Assembly (NCBI GenBank): GCA_015488685.1
Contig: WFNH01000040.1
Span: 1 to 48,301 of the forward strand
DNA length: 48,301 nt
Direction: 5' to 3'
Source of the DNA: Marinosulfonomonas sp.
GTDB lineage: Bacteria > Pseudomonadota > Alphaproteobacteria > Rhodobacterales > Rhodobacteraceae
Part shown: in pieces, positions 16,849 to 25,028 of the stretch
Numbering within the stretch: the stretch's first letter is position 1
Layout of the letters: every line of letters begins with the position of its first letter
Notes under the pieces: model-generated
Databases searched by the model: none
Told to the model about the DNA's origin: nothing
The model's input: the letters and a program-made list of their open reading frames with translations, nothing else
Translations under genes and position numbers: made by a program

Positions 16849-17958
16849 ATGATCCGTATTCTTCGTCTGTTATCCATCACCATTTTCATTGCGCTGGCCG
16901 CTTGCACCCCGCGCGGTGTACTTACGCTTTATCCGGCGGCGCAATCGGTTGGAAAGGTCCAGACGGTCTTTGTTTCGACCACGCGACAGGTCGGGCCGGA
17001 TGGGAAAATCACCCGAAACCGCGCGACCAAGGCCAGCTTTTTTCGCTATGATATTTCCGTCCCGCCACAGCACGAGGTTGGCAAAGTCGATTGGCCCCGT
17101 GGCAAGCCAGACCCGCAACGCGATTTCCTGACAACCGATTTTGCCCGCTTTGCCGATGGTGGCAGTTTCACCACCAATCTGGCCAAAGCCCTGCGTCGCC
17201 ATCCAAAAGGACATCGCGAAGTTGTGGTGTTCGTTCATGGTTTCAACAATAACTTTGCCGAAGGGCTGTATCGGCTGGCGCAGTTGTCCAACGACATGGA
17301 ATTGCAAAACCCGACAGTGCATTATTCGTGGCCCAGCGCAGGTAATCCCTTGGGCTATGCCTATGATCGCGACAGTGCTTTGTTTGCACGCGACGGGCTG
17401 GAAAACCTTTTGCATATGGTTCGGGATGCGGGGGCCGACCAGATTTTGCTTGTGGGTCATTCTATGGGCGCATTTCTGACGGTGGAAACCCTGCGGCAAA
17501 TGTCGATTTCCGATAACGCCGAAATGCGGCGACTAATCAACGGGGTGATCCTGATTTCCCCCGATATTGACGTGGATCTGTTCCGTCAGCAGGCCACGCG
17601 GATTGATCCCCTGCCACAACCGTTTGTGATATTCACCTCGAAAAAGGATCGCGCCCTGCGGCTGGCTGCACGGCTGTCAGGCAAGCACGAGCGGTTGGGA
17701 AATGTTCAGGATATATCCGAACTGGCCGATCTACAGGTCACCCTTTTTGATGTAACGCAATTTTCAAACGGTGTTACCGGCCATTTCAATGCGGCAACGT
17801 CACCTGCTTTGCTGAAAATCCTGAAACGGATGCACAATCTGGATGCGGCATTTCGCAATGACCAGTCGGGGCGGATGGGTTTGATACCGGGCACAATACT
17901 GACCGTGCAAAAGGCCACACAGGTTATTCTGTCGCCCGTTTCAACCCTGTCGAAATAA
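16849..17958 (+). CDS. Lipoprotein alpha/beta hydrolase (DUF900 type)
   Basis: A 369-residue protein with a signal peptide ending in a lipobox Leu-Ala-Ala-Cys at about 16-19, so probably a membrane-bound lipoprotein. The core is an alpha/beta hydrolase: Val-Phe-Val-His-Gly-Phe-Asn-Asn (oxyanion region, near 129) and nucleophile elbow Gly-His-Ser-Met-Gly with Ser205. A later Asp (Ser-Pro-Asp-Ile-Asp or the one in Lys-Lys-Asp-Arg) and His (Thr-Gly-His-Phe-Asn) could complete the triad. DUF900 proteins are predicted esterases; the substrate is unknown. It begins 9 bp after hslU and may be cotranscribed. It converges on smr with a 5-bp gap and no visible terminator. Confidence 0.85.
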   Translation: MIRILRLLSITIFIALAACTPRGVLTLYPAAQSVGKVQTVFVSTTRQVGPDGKITRNRATKASFFRYDISVPPQHEVGKVDWPRGKPDPQRDFLTTDFARFADGGSFTTNLAKALRRHPKGHREVVVFVHGFNNNFAEGLYRLAQLSNDMELQNPTVHYSWPSAGNPLGYAYDRDSALFARDGLENLLHMVRDAGADQILLVGHSMGAFLTVETLRQMSISDNAEMRRLINGVILISPDIDVDLFRQQATRIDPLPQPFVIFTSKKDRALRLAARLSGKHERLGNVQDISELADLQVTLFDVTQFSNGVTGHFNAATSPALLKILKRMHNLDAAFRNDQSGRMGLIPGTILTVQKATQVILSPVSTLSK

Positions 17959-17963
17959 GTGTC

Positions 17964-18554
17964 CTAACGAGCACGGCGCAAATAGACGTAATAAGCCCCG
18001 TCCCCGCCGTGTTTCAAATGCGCCGGTGTAATTTGCAGCACCATCCCCGTCAATGGTGCAGAGGTCAGCCAATGCGGCACCTGTCGTCGCAACACCCCGC
18101 GATGTTCCGGCATCGGGCCGGTGCCGGTAGCCTCGCGTTTGCCCTTGCCGGTGATCACCAAAACCAGCCGTTTTCCCTGTGCATAGGACGATTGGATAAA
18201 ACCGTTTAACGCCGGATGGGCGCGTGCCATCGTCATTCCGTGCAGGTCAATCCGCGCCTCGATCCCCAGCTTGCCGCGTTTCATTTTGCCAAATGCCTTG
18301 CGGTCCATTTGCACCGGCGCATTGCGCAGATGGTCGGTGATATGCGGGGCCAGATCATGCGATGGCGGAGCCACACGCGCGCCCTGCCCGATGCGAAAAT
18401 CCTGCACGCGGGGTTTGGCGGGTTTGTTGTTGATCCGCTCAACCGCCTGTTTCACCGGATGTTGTCGTTCGGGATGCATCGGCACCGATTGCGCCGCCAC
18501 CCTTTGCCACAACTCGCGCTCGTCAGGGCGCAATCCACGGGGCTTTCTGCTCAC
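17964..18554 (-). CDS. Smr-domain protein
   Basis: A 196-residue protein with a charged, proline-rich N-terminal half and a C-terminal Smr domain (about 110-196). Diagnostic pieces are Ile-Asp-Leu-His-Gly-Met-Thr near residue 99, Leu-Val-Ile-Thr-Gly-Lys-Gly-Lys and the final Gly-Gly-Asp-Gly-Ala-Tyr-Tyr-Val-Tyr-Leu-Arg. Smr domains act as nucleases or nucleic-acid binders in ribosome rescue and in MutS2; stand-alone alphaproteobacterial versions have no settled role. The start shares ATGA with the mltA stop (18551-18554), so it is translated with mltA. Confidence 0.9.
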   Translation of the reverse strand: MSRKPRGLRPDERELWQRVAAQSVPMHPERQHPVKQAVERINNKPAKPRVQDFRIGQGARVAPPSHDLAPHITDHLRNAPVQMDRKAFGKMKRGKLGIEARIDLHGMTMARAHPALNGFIQSSYAQGKRLVLVITGKGKREATGTGPMPEHRGVLRRQVPHWLTSAPLTGMVLQITPAHLKHGGDGAYYVYLRRAR

Positions 18555-19591
18555 TCTTCGCCCTCCGGCACCAGGGCAAATGCCGTCTGGATCGGTAGCA
18601 AAACCACCATTCGACCGGGGTCGCGCACCCGTCCGGCCATTCGGCCTGCATCATCGCCGGTGCCAAAGAATATATCGGCCCGTTGTGCACCTTTGATTGC
18701 TGATCCGGTATCCTGCGCCACCATCAAACGGCGCAAGGCGTCGGATCCTTCTTTTTCCAGCCAGACCGGCGCACCCAACGGGGTATAGCGCGGATCAACC
18801 GCCAGTGTGCGCAACGGAGTAACCGACCGGTTCATTGCCCCGATTGGCCCTTTTTCAGGGGACACTTTGGTGACCTTGCGGAAAAACACAAAGGACGGGT
18901 TGTACCGCAGCAGCTCAGCCCCCTGTTCCGGATTGCGTCGCACCCAGTTCTGGATCACCTGCGCCGAGACCTGATGTTTGGAATAAATCCCGCGCCGGAT
19001 CAGCTCCTGCCCGATCGACCGGTAATTGCGCCCGTTCGATCCGCCATACCCAACGCGCATCATCTGCCCGTTGGTCAGTCGAACCCGACCCGACCCTTGT
19101 ATTTGCAAAAAGAACACCTCGACCGGATCATCGACCCAGCACAGTTCCAGACCACGCCCGCTTAGCGCATCGGTCTCCTCGATCTCGCGGCGGGTTAGCC
19201 ATGGCTGGCCGTCCTTAACCTCGGGTGGTTTACGATACAGCGGATAGCGATAGCGTGGTGTCTGCACAAGCGAGCCATTCAGCTCGGGTTCAAAATATCC
19301 GGTGAACAGCGCCGGTTTGCCATCTTCGACCAACACAGGACGAAAGAACATTTCAAAATAGGTTTTCGCACTGGGGTGGGTTTTGGCCAACCCGCACAAC
19401 GCCGACCAATCCCCGCGTTTTAATTGTGAACAGGTTTCCAGAAACGTGTTCAGTGCAGCGGCGTGATCATCATCATGCCAGCCAGCCAGATCTTCGAAAT
19501 GCAACAGCTTGTATTCGGCCGCAGGGGCATCAACGGGATGGGTCATGACCATCGCTGCCAATACCGCAAACGTCCGAAACACACGTCTCAT
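18551..19591 (-). CDS. mltA: Membrane-bound lytic murein transglycosylase A
   Basis: A 346-residue exported protein with a Sec signal peptide (about 1-25, ending Asp-Ala-Pro-Ala-Ala). The MltA domain includes Phe-Thr-Gly-Tyr-Phe-Glu-Pro-Glu and Gly-Ser-Gly-Arg-Val-Arg-Leu. The C-terminal 3D domain has Val-Ala-Gln-Asp-Thr-Gly-Ser-Ala-Ile-Lys-Gly and Arg-Ala-Asp-Ile-Phe-Phe-Gly-Thr-Gly, which carry the catalytic Asp. It cleaves the MurNAc-GlcNAc bond with formation of 1,6-anhydro ends. The leader lacks an obvious lipobox, so it may be soluble in the periplasm. It shares ATGA overlaps with the Tim44-like gene upstream and smr downstream. Confidence 0.93.
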   Translation of the reverse strand: MRRVFRTFAVLAAMVMTHPVDAPAAEYKLLHFEDLAGWHDDDHAAALNTFLETCSQLKRGDWSALCGLAKTHPSAKTYFEMFFRPVLVEDGKPALFTGYFEPELNGSLVQTPRYRYPLYRKPPEVKDGQPWLTRREIEETDALSGRGLELCWVDDPVEVFFLQIQGSGRVRLTNGQMMRVGYGGSNGRNYRSIGQELIRRGIYSKHQVSAQVIQNWVRRNPEQGAELLRYNPSFVFFRKVTKVSPEKGPIGAMNRSVTPLRTLAVDPRYTPLGAPVWLEKEGSDALRRLMVAQDTGSAIKGAQRADIFFGTGDDAGRMAGRVRDPGRMVVLLPIQTAFALVPEGEE

Positions 19592-20250
19592 CCCCCGGTT
19601 GCCACCAGTTTCCAGTTCGGGTCATCCGACCCCATTGTGCGGGCAAAGGTCCAGACATCTTTCTGGCGCTTCACCTTATTCTTGCCGCCTTCGACAATAT
19701 CACCGGCACGATCACGCACAGTTGAATTCAACTCGCCAATAAACCTCATCGTGATTTCGCCCAGCTTGGTTGTTTCATCAAATTCCGCATCTACCAGCGA
19801 TATTTCCCGAACCCCGATGAAATTTGCCTCGACTATCAACCCCTTTGCCTCGCGGGCATCGACCACTTCGGAAAAAGCCTCGAACACATCTTCGGACAGG
19901 AAGGGGACGATTGAATCCAACTGGCCACGTTCAAACGCCATCAGGATCATTTCATAGGCCCCGCGCGCCCCTTGCAGGAATTCGCTGACCGAAAAACTGG
20001 GATCGGTTTTTTTCATCGCCGCCAATGCTTTGGCCGCATCGCTGCCTTCTTCTACATGATCGGTGATATCGCGATCCGGCCCACCTTCGATCACCTCCAA
20101 TTGCGGACGTGATTTGCGCGGCAAGCTATCGGGCGCTTGCGCCGGAGGTTTTTCAAACCCCTCGCGCGTGCCTAAAACGCTTTTCAGCTTGATAATCAGG
20201 AATAGGGCAATTCCGGCCAAAACAAGTAGTTGGATCGTGGGGCTGTTCAT
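19588..20250 (-). CDS. Tim44/TimA-domain inner-membrane protein
   Basis: A 220-residue protein with one N-terminal membrane segment (about 6-22), a disordered acidic linker and a C-terminal Tim44-like domain (about 85-220, with Phe-Leu-Gln-Gly-Ala-Arg-Gly-Ala-Tyr-Glu and Asp-Val-Trp-Thr-Phe-Ala-Arg). Bacterial relatives (TimA) are membrane proteins of uncertain function related to the mitochondrial import component Tim44. I chose the ATG at 20250, preceded by AGAGG at 5 bases; a TTG directly upstream is less likely. It heads the leftward Tim44-mltA-smr run and is divergent from fxsA. Confidence 0.88.
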   Translation of the reverse strand: MNSPTIQLLVLAGIALFLIIKLKSVLGTREGFEKPPAQAPDSLPRKSRPQLEVIEGGPDRDITDHVEEGSDAAKALAAMKKTDPSFSVSEFLQGARGAYEMILMAFERGQLDSIVPFLSEDVFEAFSEVVDAREAKGLIVEANFIGVREISLVDAEFDETTKLGEITMRFIGELNSTVRDRAGDIVEGGKNKVKRQKDVWTFARTMGSDDPNWKLVATGG

Positions 20251-20294
20251 CAAAACCTCTATTCAGACAGAAAACATGGAAACCAGACGTGTTC

Positions 20295-20310
20295 GCCCTT
20301 ATGTAAGGGC
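20295..20310. repeat. Short palindrome between the Tim44-like gene and fxsA
   Basis: GCCCTT-ATGT-AAGGGC forms a perfect 6-bp inverted repeat around a 4-base centre in the 108-bp gap between two divergent genes. There is no T-run on either side, so a regulator-binding site is more likely than a terminator. The protein that would bind is unknown. Confidence 0.35.
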
Positions 20311-20358
20311 TGGGTGCGTTCAAGTCTACTACACCCTTAACGTCTATATGAGGATGCC

Positions 20359-20826
20359 ATGTGGTTATTTCTACTGTTTGTCGCAGTTCCGTTGATTGAA
20401 ATCGGACTATTTATCAAAGTCGGCGGATTTATAGGCCTTTGGCCAACCCTTGGCATCGTGATTGCCACGGCATTTCTGGGCACTTGGCTGGTCCGCGCCC
20501 AAGGGGCGGCGGCGATGAACCGGTTGCGGGGGTCATTTTCGCAATTACAGGATCCGACCCAGCCATTGGCAGATGGCGCAATGATCCTTTTTGCCGGTGC
20601 GTTGTTGCTGACACCGGGGTTTTTCACCGATGCAATCGGCTTTTTGCTGTTGTTCCCGCCATTCCGTGCGGCCGCGTTTCAGTATTTCAAAAAGCGTGTG
20701 AAAGTGCAGACATTTACCACAGGCACACCCCCACCACATCAACCGCCCCAACCGGACAATGTAATTGACGGCGAATTCATCGAAATTAATCCAAATGACA
20801 AGCCTTCAGGCTGGACCAAGGATTGA
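20359..20826 (+). CDS. fxsA: FxsA-family cytoplasmic membrane protein
   Basis: A 155-residue protein with the FxsA layout. Hydrophobic segments lie near 1-18 (with Pro-Leu-Ile-Glu-Ile), 24-44 (Gly-Leu-Trp-Pro-Thr-Leu, then Ala-Thr-Ala-Phe-Leu-Gly) and 74-100 (Leu-Leu-Thr-Pro-Gly-Phe-Phe-Thr-Asp). A hydrophilic, proline-rich tail follows. In E. coli FxsA overproduction relieves F-plasmid exclusion of phage T7; its normal job is not known. It lies 59 bp upstream of secB on the same strand and divergent from the Tim44-like gene. Confidence 0.9.
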   Translation: MWLFLLFVAVPLIEIGLFIKVGGFIGLWPTLGIVIATAFLGTWLVRAQGAAAMNRLRGSFSQLQDPTQPLADGAMILFAGALLLTPGFFTDAIGFLLLFPPFRAAAFQYFKKRVKVQTFTTGTPPPHQPPQPDNVIDGEFIEINPNDKPSGWTKD

Positions 20827-20885
20827 GGACCGCTAACGGACCTGCTAAACCACCCGCGACGTAAATTCCTTTCAGGAGAGTTAAT

Positions 20886-21377
20886 ATGGCCGAAACCGGC
20901 AATGGTGCCCAAGCAGAAGCACCCCAAATCAAAATGCAAATTCTGGCGCAATTCATCAAAGACCTGTCTTTTGAAAACGCTGTGGCCCAGAAAGGTGTCG
21001 AAGGCGAAGTTCAGCCAGACATTCAGGTTCAGGTTAATCTGGACGCCAAAAAACGCGGCGTGGATAACCAGTACGAAGTGATCAGCAAATTCAACATCAC
21101 CTCGAAAAACAAATCCGGTGGTGAACCGCTGTTCCTGCTGGAACTGGAATATGGCGGCATCTTCCAAATCGAAAATGTGCCAGAAGACCAGCTGCACCCA
21201 TTCCTGTTGATCGAGTGTCCGCGGATGCTGTTCCCTTATGTGCGCCGTATCGTTAGCGATGTGACCCGTGATGGTGGCTTCCCGCCGCTGAATCTGGAAA
21301 ACATCGATTTCCTGGCGTTGTACCGTTCGGAACTGGCCCGTCGCGCCGAAAGCGAGCAGCCTCAGGGTACTGCCTAA
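20886..21377 (+). CDS. secB: Protein-export chaperone SecB
   Basis: A 163-residue acidic protein matching SecB throughout, with Gln-Ile-Leu-Ala-Gln-Phe-Ile-Lys-Asp-Leu-Ser-Phe-Glu at the start of the fold, Leu-Glu-Leu-Glu-Tyr-Gly-Gly-Ile-Phe in the middle and Phe-Pro-Pro-Leu-Asn-Leu-Glu-Asn-Ile-Asp-Phe near residue 136. As a tetramer it keeps preproteins unfolded and delivers them to SecA. AGGAG lies 7 bases before the ATG. It converges with dnaQ, and the two stop codons overlap by 4 bp, so their transcripts must run into each other unless Rho stops them. Confidence 0.96.
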   Translation: MAETGNGAQAEAPQIKMQILAQFIKDLSFENAVAQKGVEGEVQPDIQVQVNLDAKKRGVDNQYEVISKFNITSKNKSGGEPLFLLELEYGGIFQIENVPEDQLHPFLLIECPRMLFPYVRRIVSDVTRDGGFPPLNLENIDFLALYRSELARRAESEQPQGTA

Positions 21378-22063
21378 CCTTTAACCCAAAGCGCGCCGTC
21401 GCCCATGTCTTTGACAAAAGCATCATGGGCGGCGGCTTCTTCTTTTGTCAGTTTCGGGGCCAGTGCGTTTGGCCGTGGACGCGGACGCCAATCACTGCCA
21501 ACATCTGTTCCGTCCGAATTTCTGGCTGTGCTGGACAATTCCAGCCCCGATTGCCGACCCCCCAGCAATTCCAGATAAACCTCGGCCAGAATTTCCGAGT
21601 CCAGCAACGCGCCGTGCAGGGTGCGCGATGAATTATCAATACCAAACCGGCGACACAGCGCATCCAGCGAGGCCTGCGCACCGGGGAATTTTTTACGGGC
21701 CAGTGCCAATGTATCCAGCGCTTGTGCCATCGGGATCAATGGCAAATTGACCCACCCCAGTTCGGCATTCAGGAATTTCATATCAAAAGCTGCGTTGTGG
21801 ATCACCAGACGGGAATCGCCGATGAAATCCATAAAATCCTGCGCGATCAATTTGAACACCGGCTTGTCGGATAGGAATTCATTCCCCAATCCGTGCACCT
21901 TAAAGGCATCTTCGGGCATCGAGCGTTCGGGATTTATATACTGGTGATAATGGTTACCGGTTGGCATGTGGTTGATCAGTTCCACCGCCCCTATTTCGAC
22001 AATCCGGTCGCCCTGTTCCGGTTTGAAACCGGTGGTTTCCGTATCCAGCACGATTTCACGCAT
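21374..22063 (-). CDS. dnaQ: DNA polymerase III epsilon subunit (proofreading exonuclease)
   Basis: A 229-residue DEDDh exonuclease. Motif I is Leu-Asp-Thr-Glu-Thr-Thr-Gly (Asp7, Glu9), motif II contains His-Asn-Ala-Ala-Phe-Asp, and motif III is His-Gly-Ala-Leu-Leu-Asp-Ser-Glu. A C-terminal extension with basic and Pro-rich stretches should bind the polymerase alpha subunit. It removes misincorporated bases during replication. It is last in the leftward maf-aroE-coaE-dnaQ set, with an 8-bp overlap with coaE. This set flanks the replication origin in other alphaproteobacteria. Confidence 0.96.
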   Translation of the reverse strand: MREIVLDTETTGFKPEQGDRIVEIGAVELINHMPTGNHYHQYINPERSMPEDAFKVHGLGNEFLSDKPVFKLIAQDFMDFIGDSRLVIHNAAFDMKFLNAELGWVNLPLIPMAQALDTLALARKKFPGAQASLDALCRRFGIDNSSRTLHGALLDSEILAEVYLELLGGRQSGLELSSTARNSDGTDVGSDWRPRPRPNALAPKLTKEEAAAHDAFVKDMGDGALWVKG

Positions 22064-22643
22064 TTATCTGCTCCAATACCGATTTAACCTGCGCCCGCGC
22101 ATCGGCAAGCGTGGTGGTTTCTATCACATAATCCGCCCGTGTGCGTTTTTCTGCATCAGGCAGTTGTTTGTCCAGTATGGTTTGAAACTGATCGTCCGTC
22201 ATACCCGAGCGTTCCAGAACCCGCTGGCGCTGAATTTCCGGCGGGGCGGAAACCACCACGACGGCATCCATCATTTCATTCGCGCCCGTTTCAAACAGCA
22301 AAGGAATATCCAGCAACACCACATCAGCATCAGCGTTTTCAATAAACGCAGCACGGTCGGCGGCGACCAGCGGATGAACAACCTGTTCAATCCGGTGCAG
22401 CGCATCGGGGTCATAGGTAATCCATTGTTTCAAAGCCTCGCGGCTTACCGCACCATTCTGCACCGCATCAGGATACAGCGCGCGGATCGGTTCAACCGCA
22501 GCGCCGCCCACATCGTATAACCGATGCACAGCCGCATCCGCATCCCAAACCGGCACACCCAGATCGGCGAACATTGCCGCTGTGGTGGATTTCCCCATGC
22601 CGATAGAACCAGTCAGGCCGATAAGGAACGGCTTGCTGCTCAT
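22056..22643 (-). CDS. coaE: Dephospho-CoA kinase
   Basis: P-loop kinase of 195 residues, normal for CoaE. Walker A is Gly-Ser-Ile-Gly-Met-Gly-Lys-Ser (12-19), followed by Val-Trp-Asp-Ala-Asp-Ala-Ala-Val-His and [10 protein letters not shown], the substrate-site signature. It phosphorylates the ribose 3'-hydroxyl of dephospho-CoA, the last step of coenzyme A synthesis. It overlaps aroE by 4 bp and dnaQ by 8 bp, so translation is probably coupled. Confidence 0.96.
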   Translation of the reverse strand: MSSKPFLIGLTGSIGMGKSTTAAMFADLGVPVWDADAAVHRLYDVGGAAVEPIRALYPDAVQNGAVSREALKQWITYDPDALHRIEQVVHPLVAADRAAFIENADADVVLLDIPLLFETGANEMMDAVVVVSAPPEIQRQRVLERSGMTDDQFQTILDKQLPDAEKRTRADYVIETTTLADARAQVKSVLEQINA

Positions 22644-23476
22644 CCTGCCAGCACCGCGTTGCGCAAATCGTCGTCCACTTCGGGCCGTTCACCAAACCAG
22701 CGTTCAAACCCCGGCACCGCCTGATGCAGCAACATGCCCAAACCATCGACCGTGACACAGCCCTTTTCCCGTGCTTTGACTAGAAACGCAGTGTCCAGCG
22801 GCGCGTAGACCAGATCGGTCACAACCGCCTTGGGCGACAAGGCATCCAGCGGCACGCGGAAATCCGGCTTGCCGACCATGCCCAGTGATGTGGTGTTCAC
22901 CACAGTTGTCGCACCTTCCATCATGTTTCCAGCCTTAACCCAGTCAAATACTTTCACTCTGGCCCCGAATTCACGCTTTAATATATCCGCGCGGTTTCGG
23001 GTGCGGTTGGACAGGCGGATTTCCTTGACCCCGACCTCAAGCAATGAGGCCACCACCGCGCGACAGGCGCCGCCAGCGCCAATCACCGCCGCCGGCCCAG
23101 ACGCCGGATCCCAGTTCGGCGCACCCTGTCGCAGGTTTTCGATAAAGCCATACCCGTCGGTATTATCCGCATGAATTTTCCCATCCTTGCGAAAAATCAG
23201 CGTATTTGCCGCACCGATCAATGCGGCGCGGTCGGTTACGATATCGGCCAGCTCCAGCACGCTTTCCTTATGCGGAATGGTTACATTCACCCCGACAAAG
23301 CCCATCAAAGGCAAAGTGCGGATCACCTCGGCCAGATCATCCTGTGCCACGTCCATCGGAATGTAATACCCTTCGATTCCGTAGCGTTTTAACCAATGCC
23401 CGTGCAGCACCGGCGATTTACTATGTGCAATCGGCGAACCAATCACGCCCGCCAATGGAATTCTGTGGTCACTCAT
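22640..23476 (-). CDS. aroE: Shikimate dehydrogenase
   Basis: A 278-residue protein with the AroE landmarks: [11 protein letters not shown] (substrate loop), Val-Asn-Val-Thr-Ile-Pro-His-Lys-Glu with catalytic Lys, Asn-Thr-Asp-Gly-Tyr-Gly, and the NADP loop Gly-Ala-Gly-Gly-Ala-Cys-Arg-Ala with Asn-Arg-Thr-Arg as the phosphate-binding arm. It reduces 3-dehydroshikimate in aromatic amino-acid synthesis. It overlaps maf and coaE by 4 bp each. Confidence 0.96.
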   Translation of the reverse strand: MSDHRIPLAGVIGSPIAHSKSPVLHGHWLKRYGIEGYYIPMDVAQDDLAEVIRTLPLMGFVGVNVTIPHKESVLELADIVTDRAALIGAANTLIFRKDGKIHADNTDGYGFIENLRQGAPNWDPASGPAAVIGAGGACRAVVASLLEVGVKEIRLSNRTRNRADILKREFGARVKVFDWVKAGNMMEGATTVVNTTSLGMVGKPDFRVPLDALSPKAVVTDLVYAPLDTAFLVKAREKGCVTVDGLGMLLHQAVPGFERWFGERPEVDDDLRNAVLAG

Positions 23477-24072
23477 GTTTCCAATACCCCTCGCGTTGAA
23501 AGATACGACAACAATTCCAGCAAAGGCAGCCCCAGAACCACAAAATAATCACCTGTGATCTTTGCGAACAGACGCGCGCCTTCTTCTTCCAGTTTATAGC
23601 CGCCGACGGAATGGCGGATACTGTCCCAATTGCGCAACAGATAACTGTCCAGATAGACATCGGAAAAGTCGCGCATCTGCAAGCGGACCTCGCCGACATG
23701 CCGCCAAACGGGTTTGCCGTGATGGTATATCACTGCCGCTGAAAACAACCGGTGTTCCTGACCGCGCAACGCCTGCAACTGCTCTCGCGCATCCGCTTGA
23801 TCCACGGGCTTTGCCAATATCTGCCCGTCAAAATCCAGCACCTGATCGCACCCGATCACCAGCGCATCGTCTTCCTTCATCGCCACCTTCTGCGCCTTGA
23901 ATTCGGCCAAGGCATCGGCAATATCCCGTGGCCGCACCCCTTCGGCTTGCATGGACTTACGAATTGTTGACTCGTCAATCCGTGCTACCGCAGTATCGAA
24001 CACCACACCGGCATTGCGCAGCAATGTCTGGCGGATGTCAGATTGCGAGGCCAGAATAATTCGATCACTCAT
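23473..24072 (-). CDS. maf: Maf-family nucleoside triphosphate pyrophosphatase
   Basis: About 199 residues with the Maf fold. Family features are Ile-Ile-Leu-Ala-Ser-Gln-Ser at the N-terminus, Val-Gly-Gly-Tyr-Lys-Leu-Glu near 150 and [11 protein letters not shown]. Two signature sites are altered: Ser-Asp-Ile-Arg-Gln replaces the usual Ser-Pro-Arg-Arg, and Gly-Cys-Asp-Gln-Val replaces Ala-Asp-Thr-Val. The nucleotide preference is thus hard to predict. I prefer the ATG at 24072; another ATG six bases upstream is too close to the AGGGA. It heads the leftward operon at the edge of the putative origin. Confidence 0.9.
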   Translation of the reverse strand: MSDRIILASQSDIRQTLLRNAGVVFDTAVARIDESTIRKSMQAEGVRPRDIADALAEFKAQKVAMKEDDALVIGCDQVLDFDGQILAKPVDQADAREQLQALRGQEHRLFSAAVIYHHGKPVWRHVGEVRLQMRDFSDVYLDSYLLRNWDSIRHSVGGYKLEEEGARLFAKITGDYFVVLGLPLLELLSYLSTRGVLET

Positions 24073-24078
24073 CGGCAT

Positions 24079-24446
24079 ATCCCTGTGGGTAACTCATGGG
24101 GTTAAAACTGTGCGGGCCAAGGGATAACCCCTTGCCCTGCCCGAACGGTTGATAACATGGCAGTTACCCACCTATTCACCACAGTTGCCCACGGTGGAAA
24201 AGGATAAATATTCGTTGTGGGTAAACTAACATCAAAGATTTTATCCATAGAACAGGCAAAGCTGGCACCCTAGTTTTTTCGCCCGTACCGGATTCAATCC
24301 ATGTATTTATCAACAGTTTCCCAACCTGCGGATAAACCGGCAGATAACAATTTAATCCACAGAAACCGCTCACCCAACAAAAACATCATCTTTTCTTTTC
24401 TATATATATATTATTAGAAAGGCCCACCAAGGTGTGAGGAAAACCC
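24079..24446. other. Putative chromosomal replication origin (oriC)
   Basis: This gap of about 370 bp between divergent maf and hemJ contains at least seven DnaA-box-like 9-mers within one or two mismatches of TTATCCACA: 24084-24092 (-), 24164-24172 (+), 24216-24224 (-), 24241-24249 (+), 24307-24315 (+), 24327-24335 (-) and 24353-24361 (+). None is a perfect box. An AT-rich tract at about 24380-24420, including TATATATATATTATTA, could be the unwinding element. A GATTC at 24291-24295 fits CcrM methylation. Genes run away from it on both sides, and parS sites with parAB lie to the right. The maf-aroE-coaE-dnaQ and hemJ-rho-mnmE-mnmG-parAB flanks are those of other alphaproteobacterial origins. 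I see no CtrA box inside. Confidence 0.75.
24380..24420. other. AT-rich candidate DNA-unwinding element
   Basis: About 41 bases dominated by A and T, with a pyrimidine run followed by alternating TA and ATTATTAG. It sits at the hemJ side of the DnaA-box cluster, the placement expected of a duplex unwinding element. It could equally contain the hemJ promoter. Confidence 0.5.
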
Positions 24447-24908
24447 ATGTGGGATATGATAACCAATCTGCTTAGCGATTATTACCTCTGGACCAAAACC
24501 CTGCATATCATTTCGGTGATTACATGGATGGCCGGAATATTCTACCTGCCCCGCTTATTTGTCTATCACACAGAATCCGTAGAAACAGGATCCCAAACTG
24601 ATACGCTGTTTCAAACCATGGAACAAAAGCTGCTTCATGTGATCATGCGTCCTGCGATGTATTCAACGTGGACATTCGGCTTGTTGCTTGTATTCACACC
24701 GGGGATTGTTGACTGGTCGGAAATTTGGCCCTGGGTCAAAGCAGCATCGGTGCTGATCATGACATGGTTCCATTTCTGGCTGGCTGCGCGTCGTATTGAT
24801 TTCACCAATGGGCGTAACACCAGAACCGGCAAACAATATCGCATGATGAACGAAGTGCCGACGCTGTTGATGTTCCTGATCGTGTTCTCGGTTGTGCTGA
24901 AATACTAG
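24447..24908 (+). CDS. hemJ: Protoporphyrinogen IX oxidase HemJ
   Basis: A 153-residue membrane protein with four hydrophobic segments. The HemJ signature Lys-Thr-Leu-His-Ile-Ile-Ser near residues 17-23 includes the conserved haem-associated His20, followed by Tyr-Leu-Pro-Arg-Leu-Phe-Val-Tyr-His. The C-terminal Arg-Met-Met-Asn-Glu-Val-Pro is also typical. HemJ oxidises protoporphyrinogen IX in haem synthesis where HemG and HemY are absent. GAGGA lies upstream of the ATG. It is the first rightward gene after the putative origin. A terminator follows. Confidence 0.93.
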   Translation: MWDMITNLLSDYYLWTKTLHIISVITWMAGIFYLPRLFVYHTESVETGSQTDTLFQTMEQKLLHVIMRPAMYSTWTFGLLLVFTPGIVDWSEIWPWVKAASVLIMTWFHFWLAARRIDFTNGRNTRTGKQYRMMNEVPTLLMFLIVFSVVLKY

Positions 24909-24952
24909 CAATTGTTGACTCCTGCACGACACATCCTTATCTAGCCCGTAAC

Positions 24953-24976
24953 CCCGCCGTCCGGCGGGTGGTTTTT
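24953..24976 (+). terminator. Rho-independent terminator after hemJ
   Basis: A 6-bp GC stem, CCCGCC with GGCGGG, around a 4-base loop is followed by TGG and five T. It lies 44 bp after the hemJ stop and 53 bp before the rho start, so it ends hemJ transcription. It could also act as an attenuator in the rho leader. Confidence 0.65.
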
Positions 24977-25028
24977 CACATTATAAAATGACCGCGCGCC
25001 AGTGTTTGGCGCCCAAGGATTCGTTCCC

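Noticed and set aside
24079-24446. CtrA boxes inside the origin, as in Caulobacter
   Set aside because: I looked for TTAA-N7-TTAA and found only isolated TTAA or TAAC half-matches.
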